A DNA stretch of 64,000 nt from Trinickia violacea (GTDB taxonomy: Bacteria > Pseudomonadota > Gammaproteobacteria > Burkholderiales > Burkholderiaceae). The translations under genes were made by a program, and so were the position numbers. The stretch lies in NCBI RefSeq assembly GCF_005280735.1, contig NZ_CP040078.1:1-64000 (forward strand). Direction: 5' to 3'. Under the pieces are notes generated by a model. That model was not told where the DNA came from and did not search any database. It saw nothing but the letters and a program-made list of their open reading frames with translations. Positions 45,076-54,376 of this stretch are shown piece after piece (positions within the stretch are counted from its first letter, which is position 1; every line of letters starts with the position of its first letter).

Positions 45076-46479
45076 TCAAACAACCCGCCGCACGAAGCTC
45101 CACAATGCATCGTCGGTCGAATACGGGACGTTGAAGCGGAACCACTCGCTTGGCGCGTCGTCGGGCCTGAAATACGAGCCCGGCGCGAGCCAAATGCCGT
45201 CGCGCAACGCCGCTGTCACCACCTCTCCCGCGCGCTCCGCTTCGATCGGCAATCGCGCCCATAAGAACAGCCCCGCGCGCGGCCGATGAAACACCTCGAG
45301 CCCGAGCGCATCCATCCGCTCCTCGACGGCGATGTGCGCTTCCTTGAGCTTCTCGTTGACCGTCTCGACATGCCTCGCGTAGCGCCCTTCGACCATCACC
45401 TTGTCGACGATGCGCTCGATCGTCTCCGACGACGTCAGCCCCACTGCCATCTTCGTGCGCGCGAGTTCGCGCAAGACATCGCGCTCCGCGACGACATAGC
45501 CGCTTCGCAGTCCCGGCGTGATCGTCTTCGAAAATCCGCCCACATAGAGCGCGCGCCGCAAACCCTCCATCGCGGCGAGCATCGGCGCGCCGGGCGCCGC
45601 CAGCTCGCGGCTCACGTCGTCTTCGATGACCCACAGCCGATGCCGCTCCGCGATCTGCAGCAGCCGGAACGCCGAGGCCATGCTGAACGTCGCGCCGGTC
45701 GGGTTTTGCAGCGTCGTGTTCACGAAGATCGCCTTGGGCCGGTGTTCGGTCACGAGCGCCTCTAGCGCGTCGGCATCGATGCCGCTTGGCGTGCGCGGCA
45801 CGCCAAGCACGACGAGCCCCGCGAGCTTCAATATCTGCAGCAGATTGCAGTAGCCCGGGTCTTCGACGATCACCGCATCGCCCGCGCGCAGCAGCGTGCG
45901 CACGATCAGGTCGAGCGCCTGGGTCGCGCCCTGCGTGAGCAGCACGTTCGACACGTCGACGGGCAGGCCGTGGCGGTCTAGTTGCTCCGCCACACGCTCG
46001 CGCAGCGGCGCGAATCCATACGGATGCCCGTAATCGGCGAGCCGCGCCGCCGGCACGCGCGCGAGCGCGCGCAGCGCGTGATGCAGGCCGCCCTCGTTGA
46101 TCCACTCGTTGGGGAGCGTGCCGCAACCGGCCTTGATCGGCATCGAATGGTCGGCGAACACATCGGATAGCAGCCAGGTCGCCGTCAGGCTCGGCGGCTG
46201 CCAGTCGAGCACCGCGGCGCGCGCCGCCGGTCCGCGCGCCGCGACCCGGTAGCCGGAGCCGCGCCGCGCGACGACGAGCCCCATCGAAACCAGACGGTTA
46301 TAGGCCTCGGTCACGGTGAACGTGCTCAAAGCATGGGTCTGCGCGAGCTGCCGCACCGACGGCAGCAGCGCCCCCGCGCGCAGCGACTGTCCTTCGATCG
46401 CTTGCTCGAAGCCGCGCACGAGCTGCTCGACGAGCGTCGGCGCCTGGCTTCGGTCACGCTCCAGATTCAATTCGACCAT
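45076..46479 (-). CDS. MocR/GabR-type GntR regulator with aminotransferase domain
   Basis: 467 residues from ATG 46479 (46503 is an alternative). GntR winged helix-turn-helix at ~15-80 (LPSVRQLAQTHALSTFTVTE), a linker, then a class I aminotransferase-like domain from ~105 with the PLP Lys319 in GGFSKTITPGLRSGY. Such proteins use PLP plus an amino acid as the signal and usually activate a divergent transaminase gene, here at 46623. Repeats of ACAGTT lie in between. Confidence 0.93.
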   Translation of the reverse strand: MVELNLERDRSQAPTLVEQLVRGFEQAIEGQSLRAGALLPSVRQLAQTHALSTFTVTEAYNRLVSMGLVVARRGSGYRVAARGPAARAAVLDWQPPSLTATWLLSDVFADHSMPIKAGCGTLPNEWINEGGLHHALRALARVPAARLADYGHPYGFAPLRERVAEQLDRHGLPVDVSNVLLTQGATQALDLIVRTLLRAGDAVIVEDPGYCNLLQILKLAGLVVLGVPRTPSGIDADALEALVTEHRPKAIFVNTTLQNPTGATFSMASAFRLLQIAERHRLWVIEDDVSRELAAPGAPMLAAMEGLRRALYVGGFSKTITPGLRSGYVVAERDVLRELARTKMAVGLTSSETIERIVDKVMVEGRYARHVETVNEKLKEAHIAVEERMDALGLEVFHRPRAGLFLWARLPIEAERAGEVVTAALRDGIWLAPGSYFRPDDAPSEWFRFNVPYSTDDALWSFVRRVV

Positions 46480-46504
46480 GCTGAGAGACTCGCTTTCGAC
46501 CAAT

Positions 46505-46555
46505 ACAGTTGACCGTAACTTACCAGCACAGTTAGCAGATCAGTCCACCAACTGT
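46505..46555. promoter_or_regulatory. Candidate MocR binding repeats
   Basis: ACAGTT at 46505 and again at 46528 (23 bases apart), then the reverse AACTGT at 46550 (22 bases on). The three boxes on a two-turn spacing lie between the MocR gene and the transaminase gene; GabR is known to use spaced direct repeats in the same location. Confidence 0.5.
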
Positions 46556-46622
46556 TTATGCCGCCATTAAACAGCGGACGCTAGAGTTGCGCTACCACTT
46601 CAATGAGAAACGGAGATCTCTC

Positions 46623-47951
46623 ATGACATCGCGCCCCGTCATCGACGACCTGTCGAACTTCTGGATGCCGTTCACCGCGAACCGCCAATTCAAGGCGGCG
46701 CCGCGCCTCTTGGAATCGGCGAAAGGCATGTACTACCGTTCCACGGACGGCCGTGAAATCCTCGACGCCTGTGCGGGCCTGTGGTGCGTGAACGCCGGTC
46801 ACTGCCGGGACGAGATCGTCGCTGCCGTGCAGCAGCAGCTGAGCACGCTCGACTTCGCGCCGACCTTCCAGATGGGCCACCCGCTCGCGTTCGAAGCCGC
46901 GACCAAAGTGGCCGAGGTGATGCCCGAAGGGCTCGACCGCATCTTCTTCACGAACTCGGGTTCGGAATCGGTCGACACCGCTTTGAAAATCGCCCTCGCC
47001 TACCATCGCGCGCGCGGCGAAGCGCAGCGCACGCGGCTGATCGGGCGCGAGCGCGGCTATCACGGCGTCGGCTTCGGCGGCATCTCGGTCGGCGGCATCT
47101 CGCCGAACCGCAAGACGTACTCCGGCTCCTTGCTCGGCAACGTCGATCATCTGCCGCACACGCATAGCCTCGAACACAACGCCTACTCGAAAGGCCAGCC
47201 CGCGTGGGGCGCGCATCTCGCCGACGAACTCGAGCGCATCGTGACGCTGCACGACGCGTCGACGATCGCCGCCGTCATCGTCGAGCCGGTCGCGGGCTCG
47301 ACCGGCGTGCTGATTCCGCCGCAAGGCTATCTGCAGAAGCTGCGCGAGATCTGCACGAAGCACGGCATTCTCTTGATCTTCGACGAAGTGATCACGGGCT
47401 TCGGCCGGCTCGGCAAGGCGACGGCCAGCGAGTACTTCGGCGTGACGCCGGACCTGATCACGATGGCCAAGGCGATCAACAACGCGGCGATTCCGTTGGG
47501 CGCGGTCGCGGCGCACCGCAACGTGCACGACACGGTCGTGAACAGCGGCGCACCCGGCGCGATCGAGCTGTTCCATGGCTACACGTATTCGGCGCATCCG
47601 GCGGCGACCGCGGCCGCTGTCGCGACGCTTGATCTCTATCGCAAGGAAGCGCTCTTCGAGCGCGCGGCAAGCCTAGCACCGGCGTTCGAAACGGCAGCGC
47701 ATGCGCTGCGCGGCGCGCCGCACGTGAAAGACGTGCGCAACCTCGGCTTGGTGGCGGGCATCGAACTGGAATCGCGCGACGGCGCACCGGGCGCGCGCGC
47801 CTACGAGGCGTTCGTCAAGTGCTTCGAAGCCGGCGTGCTCGTGCGCTACACGGGCGATATCCTCGCGTTCTCGCCGCCGCTGATCGTCGACGAAGAACAG
47901 ATCGCGCGCATCTTTGGGACGGTGAGGGACGTGCTGGCTGGCGTGAAGTGA
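46623..47951 (+). CDS. Omega-amino acid:pyruvate aminotransferase (beta-alanine type)
   Basis: 442 residues, class III PLP aminotransferase. The N-terminal FWMPFTANRQFKAAPRLLES with its WMPF motif marks the beta-alanine/omega-amino acid:pyruvate group. IFDEVITGFGR holds the PLP-binding Asp254 and MAKAINNAAIPLG the catalytic Lys283. The ATG at 46623 follows GGAG. It converts beta-alanine or similar amines to semialdehydes. No semialdehyde dehydrogenase is adjacent. Confidence 0.9.
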   Translation: MTSRPVIDDLSNFWMPFTANRQFKAAPRLLESAKGMYYRSTDGREILDACAGLWCVNAGHCRDEIVAAVQQQLSTLDFAPTFQMGHPLAFEAATKVAEVMPEGLDRIFFTNSGSESVDTALKIALAYHRARGEAQRTRLIGRERGYHGVGFGGISVGGISPNRKTYSGSLLGNVDHLPHTHSLEHNAYSKGQPAWGAHLADELERIVTLHDASTIAAVIVEPVAGSTGVLIPPQGYLQKLREICTKHGILLIFDEVITGFGRLGKATASEYFGVTPDLITMAKAINNAAIPLGAVAAHRNVHDTVVNSGAPGAIELFHGYTYSAHPAATAAAVATLDLYRKEALFERAASLAPAFETAAHALRGAPHVKDVRNLGLVAGIELESRDGAPGARAYEAFVKCFEAGVLVRYTGDILAFSPPLIVDEEQIARIFGTVRDVLAGVK

Positions 47952-47962
47952 TGTGAAGTGAA

Positions 47963-47994
47963 GCGCACTGGTATGAACCGTCATACCGGTGCGC
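47963..47994 (+). terminator. Hairpin behind the transaminase gene
   Basis: GCGCACTGGTATGA, loop ACCG, TCATACCGGTGCGC: a 14-base stem with one G-T wobble, starting 12 bases after the stop. No T-run follows, but position and strength fit a terminator. Confidence 0.6.
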
Positions 47995-48203
47995 GATTGA
48001 TTCCCTACGCGAACGCATTACCGAAACCGCGCTGCCACGCGCTAACAAACGTCATCGCCTTACGGTTCGCATTCGTCGGCTCGATAGGACCGACCGAGAA
48101 GTCGGTATTCGCACGCATTGTTGAGCGCATTAACCGTGTGCGACATTAGCCTGGTTTGGAGACCGCCAATTAAACGATCGCTTCCGATAACCAAGAGGCA
48201 ACA

Positions 48204-49601
48204 ATGTCCCACCAGAAGTCGGCTGAAATTGCTGCGCGGTTCGACCGCCTGCCCCCGTCGCGCACCGTCTGGACGATGGTGATCCTGATCTCGCTCGGCG
48301 GGGTATTCGAGTTCTACGATCTGTTCTTCACGGGCTACGTGGCGCCCGGCATGGTCGAATCGGGGCTCTTCAAGCCGGAGTCGCTCGGCATCTTCGAATC
48401 GCTCGCCGGGCTCTCGGTGGCCGGTTTCGGCACCTTCGTGTTCTCGACCTTCGCGGGGCTGTGGATCGGCGCGCTGATCTTCGGCTCGGTCGCCGACCGC
48501 TTCGGGCGACGCTTCATCTTCACGTGGTCGCTCGTCTGGTACATGGTCTGCACGATCATCATGGCGTTCCAGGCCACCGGCGAGTGGATCAACATCTGGC
48601 GCATCATCGCGGGCATCGGCATCGGCGTCGAGCTCGTCACGATCGATTCCTACATCTCCGAGCTGATTCCGAGCGCCGAGCGCGGCCGCGCGTACGCCGC
48701 GAACCAGTTCATCACGTTCTCCGTGGTGCCGGTGATCGCGTTCCTCGCCTGGGCCATGAAAGGCTCGCATCCGTTCGGCCTCGAGTATTGGCGCGTGGTG
48801 ATCCTGATCGGCTCGGTCGGCGCGATCGCCGTGTGGATCATCCGCCGCAACGTGCCGGAAAGCCCGCGCTGGCTCGCGCGTCACGGCCGTGTCGATGAGG
48901 CCGAGCGCATCATCGCGGATATCGAAGCGCGCGTCGCCAAGGAAAAAGGCACCCTGCCGCCGCTCGGGCAAATCGCGGTCGAGGAAAAGGAAGGCCGCGG
49001 TTCGTACGCCGAGATCTTCGGTCCGCTGTATTTGAAGCGCACGATCATTCTGTCGATCTTCAACATGGCGCAAGTGATCGGCTTCTACGGCTTTGCGGCA
49101 TGGGTGCCGACGCTCTTGATCCATCGCGGCGTCCATGTGACGGCGAGCCTCGGCTACGCCTTCGTCATCGCCATCGCGAACCCGTTCGGTCCGCTGTTCG
49201 GCATGTGGTTCGCCGACAAGGTCGAGCGCAAGACGCAAATCTGCACCGCGCTGTTCGTGATGGGCGTCGTGATCGCGCTCTTCTCACAAGCGTCCGACCC
49301 GACGATCCTGATCATCCTCGGCGTGCTGTTCACGCTCGCGTCGAACATCATGTCGTACGCGTATCACGGCTATCAAGCCGAGCTGTATCCGACGCGCGTG
49401 CGCGCCCGCGCAGTGGGTTTCGTCTATTCGTGGAGCCGGATTGCGGCGGCGTTCGCGGGCCTCGCGATCGGCATTCTGCTGCACGGCTATGGCGTGCCGG
49501 GAGTGGCGGTGTTCATCGGCGCGTCGATGGTGGTCGCGATCTGCATGATTCTGCTCGGGCCGTCCACGCGCGGACGATCGCTCGAGTCGATCAATCATTG
49601 A
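48204..49601 (+). CDS. MFS symporter, sugar/niacin-like
   Basis: 465 residues, 12 helices. MVILISLGGVFEFYDLFFTG and SVADRFGRRFIFTWSLVWY followed by RIIAGIGIGVELVTIDSYIS and NVPESPRWLARHGR are typical of the metabolite:H+ symporter branch. It lies behind the transaminase gene on the same strand, beyond a strong hairpin; it may import the amine or acid used there. Confidence 0.85.
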   Translation: MSHQKSAEIAARFDRLPPSRTVWTMVILISLGGVFEFYDLFFTGYVAPGMVESGLFKPESLGIFESLAGLSVAGFGTFVFSTFAGLWIGALIFGSVADRFGRRFIFTWSLVWYMVCTIIMAFQATGEWINIWRIIAGIGIGVELVTIDSYISELIPSAERGRAYAANQFITFSVVPVIAFLAWAMKGSHPFGLEYWRVVILIGSVGAIAVWIIRRNVPESPRWLARHGRVDEAERIIADIEARVAKEKGTLPPLGQIAVEEKEGRGSYAEIFGPLYLKRTIILSIFNMAQVIGFYGFAAWVPTLLIHRGVHVTASLGYAFVIAIANPFGPLFGMWFADKVERKTQICTALFVMGVVIALFSQASDPTILIILGVLFTLASNIMSYAYHGYQAELYPTRVRARAVGFVYSWSRIAAAFAGLAIGILLHGYGVPGVAVFIGASMVVAICMILLGPSTRGRSLESINH

Positions 49602-49751
49602 TGGGAATTCGGTGACGAGCCTGTGACAATCGTCTGGCGTTTCGCACCTATCGCACCCGCAACGTGCGCAACGCCAGCGATCGGCGTAGGCTTGAAAGCG
49701 GCGCCGTTGTCGCGCTACCTCGCGCGGCCGGTGCCGATGAGGGGGACACCG

Positions 49752-50000
49752 ATGAAAGTACCCATCAGAACCGGCACCCACATCGAAGGCATTCACTGGG
49801 TGGCCGAATACTCGGAGACGGCGCACGAGATTCGCGTGCTGCGTGAAGGGTTCGAGGTCGGCGTCTATAGCGCGCCGCCGACGCTATTCGGCGACGAAGC
49901 CGACGCGGGCTCGAAAAGCTGCGCCGACCATCGCGCCGCCGAAGCCGCCATCCGCGCGTTCCTGATGCGCTTCGTCGCCGAGCACGACGCAGAGGAATAG
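49752..50000 (+). CDS. Small conserved hypothetical protein
   Basis: 82 residues from ATG 49752 with a GGGGG site nearby; an upstream frame start at 49623 has no such site. The body (GIHWVAEYSETAHEIRVLRE, GFEVGVY) looks like a small beta-sheet domain. No function known. It converges on pcaC. Confidence 0.55.
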   Translation: MKVPIRTGTHIEGIHWVAEYSETAHEIRVLREGFEVGVYSAPPTLFGDEADAGSKSCADHRAAEAAIRAFLMRFVAEHDAEE

Positions 50001-50001
50001 C

Positions 50002-50015
50002 GGGGCCGCAGCCCC
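50002..50015. terminator. Short hairpin between convergent genes
   Basis: GGGGC, loop CGCA, GCCCC lies two bases after the stop of the small plus-strand gene and 20 from the pcaC stop. Only five base pairs and no T-run on either side, so the call is weak. Confidence 0.3.
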
Positions 50016-50034
50016 TCTCGCCCGGGCGGCAGGC

Positions 50035-50436
50035 TTACTTGGCGGACGGCGCTTCCCCGGCGTCTTCGTCGCGAAACACCTTGTCCGCCAAGTGAAACGC
50101 GGAATTCGCCGCCGGTACGCCACAGTAGATCGCCGTCTGCAGCAGCACTTCCTTGATCTCGTCGCGCGTCACGCCGTTGTTCTTCGCCGCGCGGATATGC
50201 ATCGCCAGCTCTTCGCCGCGGTTCAGCGCCACCATCATCGCAATCGTCAACAGACTGCGCGTATGGCGCGGCAACCCTTCGCGCGTCCAGATCTCGCCCC
50301 ACGCATAGCGCGAAATGAAGTTCTGGAATTCCGTCGTCAGCTCCGTGCGGTTCTCGAGCGAACGATCGACGTGCGCGTCGCCGAGCACCGCTCGGCGCAC
50401 CTTCATCCCGGCTTCGTAGCGCTCTTCGTCGTTCAT
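50035..50436 (-). CDS. pcaC: 4-Carboxymuconolactone decarboxylase
   Basis: 133 residues. PcaC decarboxylates 4-carboxymuconolactone to 3-oxoadipate enol-lactone in the protocatechuate branch of the beta-ketoadipate pathway. The conserved RHTRSLLTIAMMVALNR, EELAMHIRAAKNNGVTRDEI and IYCGVPAANSAFHLA blocks are intact. Its ATG overlaps the pcaD stop by four bases; the genes read pcaB-pcaD-pcaC. Confidence 0.95.
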   Translation of the reverse strand: MNDEERYEAGMKVRRAVLGDAHVDRSLENRTELTTEFQNFISRYAWGEIWTREGLPRHTRSLLTIAMMVALNRGEELAMHIRAAKNNGVTRDEIKEVLLQTAIYCGVPAANSAFHLADKVFRDEDAGEAPSAK

Positions 50437-51224
50437 GGCTGCCCCGTCAGGAAGTCGAGCACGGTCGGCGTAAATTCGCCGGCTCGCTCGATATTGGAAA
50501 TGTGGAAGGCGTCCAGTTCGACGTAGCGCGCGCCGGGAATGCCGCTCGCGAGCGCGCGGCCTTGCTCGGCGGTCGTCGAGACGTCGTGCGTGCCGGTGAT
50601 CACGAGCGACGGCACCTTGATGCCCGCGAGTTCGCCGCGCAGATCGGCGGCATCGATGGCCTCGCAATTCGACGCGTAGCCTTCGTTGTCCGTGTGCACG
50701 AACACATCGCGGATCTGAGCGAAGACGAGCGGCTCGCTCTCGATGAACTTGGCGCTGAACCAGCGCGGCAGAACGGCATCCGCAATCGCGAGCATGCCCT
50801 CTTCACGCGAGCGTTTCGCGCGCGGGACCCAGACATCCGGCGAGCCGATGCGCGCCGCCGTATTCGACAGCACGACGCGATTCAAGCGCTGCGGATGCCG
50901 CGCGGCAAGCGCGATTCCCGTCAGGCCGCCCATCGAAATGCCGCAGAAATTCACGCGTTCGATCTTGAGCGCATCGAGCAGGCCGAGCACGTCGCCGGTC
51001 AATTGCTCGATCGTGTAGGGCCCCTTGGGGGCGTCGGAATGACCGTGGCCGCGCGTGTCGTAGCGCAGCACGCGGAAGTGCTTCGAGAACGCCTCGACTT
51101 GCGCGGTCCACATCGACAGATCCGCGCCGAGCGAATTCGACAGCACGAGCCACGGCGCGTCGGCGTTCTGTGCGCCATCGACCCGATAGTGAAGGTTGAT
51201 GCCATTGACGGCGGCGAAGGGCAT
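50433..51224 (-). CDS. pcaD: 3-Oxoadipate enol-lactonase
   Basis: 263 residues, alpha/beta hydrolase that opens the enol-lactone to 3-oxoadipate. Nucleophile Ser in CGISMGGLTG, acid in TGTHDVST, and His in DAFHISNIE. Starts five bases after the pcaB stop, ends overlapping pcaC, so all three are one unit. Confidence 0.95.
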   Translation of the reverse strand: MPFAAVNGINLHYRVDGAQNADAPWLVLSNSLGADLSMWTAQVEAFSKHFRVLRYDTRGHGHSDAPKGPYTIEQLTGDVLGLLDALKIERVNFCGISMGGLTGIALAARHPQRLNRVVLSNTAARIGSPDVWVPRAKRSREEGMLAIADAVLPRWFSAKFIESEPLVFAQIRDVFVHTDNEGYASNCEAIDAADLRGELAGIKVPSLVITGTHDVSTTAEQGRALASGIPGARYVELDAFHISNIERAGEFTPTVLDFLTGQP

Positions 51225-51229
51225 TGCGA

Positions 51230-52597
51230 TTACTCCTGGTCGGTTGCGGTGGCGTGCAGCGAGAGCACGGCGTCGACGTACGCATGCGCCTGCCCGACGT
51301 ACTGCGCCGGGTCGAGCAGCTGCTGCAAGCGTGCGAGGGGAAGATGGATGGTGACGGCGGCGTCGGCGGCAAGCACGTCGAAGAGCGTTCGGCCCGATTG
51401 CACGGCGGTCTTCGACGCGTGCTCGACAAGCTTGTGCGCATCGAGCCGGCCGATCTTGTCGCCGAGCGCCAGCATCACCGCCTCGCCGAGAATGAGTCCG
51501 TGCGTGACGCCGAGATTGGCCGCGAGCCGCTCGACGTCCACATTGAGGCCGGCGACGATCTGCGCGATCTGCGCGAGCGCGCCGCCGGCGAGGCGCGCGA
51601 GATCGGGCAACGCATCCCATTCGGCCTGCCAGCCGCCGAGCGCGCGCTCGTGCTCTTGGACCATGCCCGCGAGCACGGTCGCGACGAGCCCGGGGGCGCG
51701 CGCCGCCGCGGTGAGCACCGCCGCGCAGCCGACCGGATTGCGCTTGTGCGGCATCGTCGACGAGCCGCCCTTGCCGGCCGCGGCCGGCTCCGCGAGCTCG
51801 CCGATTTCGGTCTGCATCTGCAGCGAGATATCGCGCGCGATCTTGCCGAGCGTGCCGATCAACATGCCGAACAGCGACGCCGATTCGGCAATCCGGTCGC
51901 GCTGCGTGTGCCACGGCACGGCGGGCAGTGCGAGGCCCAGCTCGTGCGCGAGCGAGGCGGCCACGGCGGGCGCCGCCTCGCGCAAGCTCGCGAGCGTGCC
52001 GGCCGCGCCGCCGAATTGCAGCACGAGCACGCGCGCGCGCAATTCGGCGAGGCGTGCGCGGTGCCGCAACAGGGCGTCGAGCCACTGCGCGAACTTGAGG
52101 CCGAGCGTCATCGGCAGCGCCTGCTGCAGCCACGTGCGGCCGATCAGCGGCGTCGCGCGATGTTGCTTGGCGAGCGCGGCGAGCGCATCGCAGGTGGTGC
52201 GCAGATCGGCGTCGATGAGCGCGAAGGTGTCGCGCAGTTGCAGCACGGTGGCCGTATCGATGATGTCCTGGCTCGTCGCGCCCCAGTGGACGAATTTCGA
52301 CGCCTCGGCATCGATATCCTTCACGCGCGCCGTGAGCTGCTTGACGAGCGGGATCGCAAGATTGCCGCCGAGCGCCGCGTCGCGCGTCAGCGCGTCGGCG
52401 TCGAGCGTCTCAGCGTGACACGCGGTTTCGATCGCGCCGACGGCCGTCTGCGGAATCACGCCATGCGCCGCCGATGCCCGCGCCAGCGCCGCTTCGACAT
52501 CGAGCATCCGCTGCAGCGTGGCGCGCGGCGACCACACGTCGTTCATCGATTGCGTGCCGCAGATGAGGCTGGTGAGGCGTGCGCTGGCTTCGAGCAT
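51230..52597 (-). CDS. pcaB: 3-Carboxy-cis,cis-muconate cycloisomerase
   Basis: 455 residues of the fumarase/argininosuccinase superfamily, forming 4-carboxymuconolactone from 3-carboxymuconate. The family signature GGSSTMPHKRNPVGC and the HWGATSQDIIDT block are present. It starts the pcaBDC unit, 184 bases downstream of pcaJ. Confidence 0.95.
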   Translation of the reverse strand: MLEASARLTSLICGTQSMNDVWSPRATLQRMLDVEAALARASAAHGVIPQTAVGAIETACHAETLDADALTRDAALGGNLAIPLVKQLTARVKDIDAEASKFVHWGATSQDIIDTATVLQLRDTFALIDADLRTTCDALAALAKQHRATPLIGRTWLQQALPMTLGLKFAQWLDALLRHRARLAELRARVLVLQFGGAAGTLASLREAAPAVAASLAHELGLALPAVPWHTQRDRIAESASLFGMLIGTLGKIARDISLQMQTEIGELAEPAAAGKGGSSTMPHKRNPVGCAAVLTAAARAPGLVATVLAGMVQEHERALGGWQAEWDALPDLARLAGGALAQIAQIVAGLNVDVERLAANLGVTHGLILGEAVMLALGDKIGRLDAHKLVEHASKTAVQSGRTLFDVLAADAAVTIHLPLARLQQLLDPAQYVGQAHAYVDAVLSLHATATDQE

Positions 52598-52713
52598 GGA
52601 ATGGATGGAGATTGAAAACCGCGCCTTGGCGGCAAAGGCGAGAAACGAGCGGCGCGCGAGACTCGTGTGTTGCCATTGTCTCGCGAAGCCGCGTTATTCG
52701 TATGCGCGAATAC

Positions 52714-52773
52714 GCGCGGCCGGCTCAGGCGCGGCCAACTCAGGCGCGGCCAGGTCAGGCCCGGCCGCGCCGG
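52714..52773. repeat. Four-unit imperfect 15-base tandem repeat
   Basis: Units start at 52714, 52729, 52744 and 52759; the first three read GCGCGGCC, two or three variable bases, then TCAG, and the fourth is degenerate. It fills the gap between pcaJ and pcaB. Unit number may vary between strains. Confidence 0.8.
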
Positions 52774-52780
52774 GCCGGGA

Positions 52781-53440
52781 TCAAGCCGAAGCCGCGGCGT
52801 GCGTCGCGTCGATGAGCGCGATGCCCGTCAGCTTCTGCAATTCGTCGAACGAGATGTCGGAGAAGATCTCGCGCACGGCGAGCCCTGCCTGGGTCACGTC
52901 GATCACGGCGAGATCGGTGTAGATGCGGTCGACGCAGCCGACGCCCGTCACCGGATACGAGCACTCGGCGACGAGCTTGCTTTCGCCCTGCTTCGTCAGG
53001 TGCTCCATCATCACGTACACCTGTTTCGCGCCGATCGCGAGATCCATCGCGCCGCCGACGGCCGGAATCGCATCGGGCGCGCCGGTGTGCCAATTCGCGA
53101 GATCGCCTTGCGCGGAGACCTGGAACGCGCCGAGCACGCAGAAGTCCAGATGACCGCCGCGCATCATCGCGAACGAATCGGAGTGGTGGAAGTACGCTCC
53201 GCCTGTGAGCAGCGTCACGTGCTGCTTGCCGGCGTTGATCAGCTCGTCGTCCTCTTCGCCGGGCGCGGGCGCGGGGCCCATGCCGAGCAAGCCGTTTTCG
53301 CTGTGCAGGAAGATTTCGCGGTCGGCGGCGAGGTGGTTCGCCACCAGCGTCGGCACGCCGATGCCGAGGTTCACGTAAGCGCCTTCAGGGATGTCCTGCG
53401 CGACGCGCTTGGCCATTTCATCGCGGGTCAGTCGTTTCAT
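52781..53440 (-). CDS. pcaJ: 3-Oxoadipate CoA-transferase subunit B
   Basis: 219 residues. Beta subunit of the CoA-transferase that activates 3-oxoadipate with succinyl-CoA. The active-site Glu is in SENGLLGMG; DLAIGAKQVYVMMEH is typical. Context of pcaBDC favours PcaJ over a 3-oxoacid (Sco) enzyme. Start lies 19 bases after the pcaI stop. Confidence 0.9.
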   Translation of the reverse strand: MKRLTRDEMAKRVAQDIPEGAYVNLGIGVPTLVANHLAADREIFLHSENGLLGMGPAPAPGEEDDELINAGKQHVTLLTGGAYFHHSDSFAMMRGGHLDFCVLGAFQVSAQGDLANWHTGAPDAIPAVGGAMDLAIGAKQVYVMMEHLTKQGESKLVAECSYPVTGVGCVDRIYTDLAVIDVTQAGLAVREIFSDISFDELQKLTGIALIDATHAAASA

Positions 53441-53459
53441 CTTTCAGTCTCCTCGGCGC

Positions 53460-54161
53460 TTAAGCCGCTTGCTCGGCATGTTCGTCGCGATGCACCGTCT
53501 GCGGCACTGCCACCACGCGCTGCACGAAGATGCCCGGTGTGACGATCACTTCCGGATCCAATGCGCCGAGCGGCACGACTTCCGACACCTGCACGATCGC
53601 CGTCTTGGCCGCGCTCGCCATGATCGGGCCGAAATTGCGCGCCGTCTTGCGATAGACGAGATTGCCCCAGCGGTCGCCCTTGTACGCCTTGATCAGCGCG
53701 AAGTCGGCATGGAGCGGCGCTTCGAGCACGTAATGCTTGCCGTCGATCAGGCGCGTTTCCTTGCCCTCGGCGAGCTTCGTGCCGTAGCCCGTCGGCGTGA
53801 AAAAGCCGCCGATGCCGGCACCCGCCGCGCGGATGCGCTCCGCGAGGTTGCCCTGCGGCACGAGCTCCAACTCGATCTCGCCCGCGCGATAGAGCGCGTC
53901 GAACACGTAGGAATCGGTCTGGCGCGGGAACGAGCAGATGATCTTGCGCACGCGCTTGGTCTTGAGCAGCGCGGCCAGGCCCGTGTCGCCGTTGCCTGCG
54001 TTGTTGTTCACGATGGTCAGATCGCGCGCGCCCTGCTCGATCAGGGCGTCGATCAGCTCGGACGGCATCCCGGCCGTGCCGAAGCCGCCGATCATGATCG
54101 TCGCTCCGTCGTGTATGTCGGCCACCGCCGACTGGAGGGATTCGAAAATCTTGTTAACCAT
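53460..54161 (-). CDS. pcaI: 3-Oxoadipate CoA-transferase subunit A
   Basis: 233 residues from ATG 54161, which follows GAGGA. The family blocks IMIGGFGTAGMPSELIDAL and NNNAGNGDTGLAALL are intact. Partner of pcaJ. Two IclR-type boxes lie about 115-150 bases upstream. Confidence 0.9.
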   Translation of the reverse strand: MVNKIFESLQSAVADIHDGATIMIGGFGTAGMPSELIDALIEQGARDLTIVNNNAGNGDTGLAALLKTKRVRKIICSFPRQTDSYVFDALYRAGEIELELVPQGNLAERIRAAGAGIGGFFTPTGYGTKLAEGKETRLIDGKHYVLEAPLHADFALIKAYKGDRWGNLVYRKTARNFGPIMASAAKTAIVQVSEVVPLGALDPEVIVTPGIFVQRVVAVPQTVHRDEHAEQAA

Positions 54162-54274
54162 GCTGTCTTCCTCATGATGCGGCGGGCTGCCGGCCGCTGC
54201 GTGATGGGGCCCGCCCGAAGGCGTGGCCGGCGTCTCCGTCAGCCGTCGCGAGGGGGGTGCGTCGGCCACGTTTT

Positions 54275-54289
54275 GTTCGACTATCGAAC
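54275..54289. promoter_or_regulatory. IclR-type (PcaR/PobR-like) box 1
   Basis: GTTCGACTATCGAAC is a near-perfect palindrome resembling the PcaR recognition site known from Pseudomonas putida (GTTCGATAATCGCAC). It lies about 115 bases upstream of the pcaI start. Confidence 0.6.
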
Positions 54290-54293
54290 ATAG

Positions 54294-54308
54294 ATTCGAT
54301 TAGCGAAC
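54294..54308. promoter_or_regulatory. IclR-type (PcaR/PobR-like) box 2
   Basis: ATTCGATTAGCGAAC, 19 bases from box 1 (start to start), same core. Tandem boxes are usual for PcaR-class regulators. The regulator gene is not in this window. Confidence 0.55.
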
Positions 54309-54376
54309 GTTTCAGCGCATCATAGAGGCGGGGCGAACCGCTTGTCAAGGTCGAGGTCGGCAGCGGTCCACCTGCG

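Noticed and set aside
52579..52815. Possible peptide with ARPxQ repeats on the plus strand
   Set aside because: It arises from the 15-base tandem repeat reading in frame by chance; no start signal or family, and it lies antisense to the pca genes' gap.
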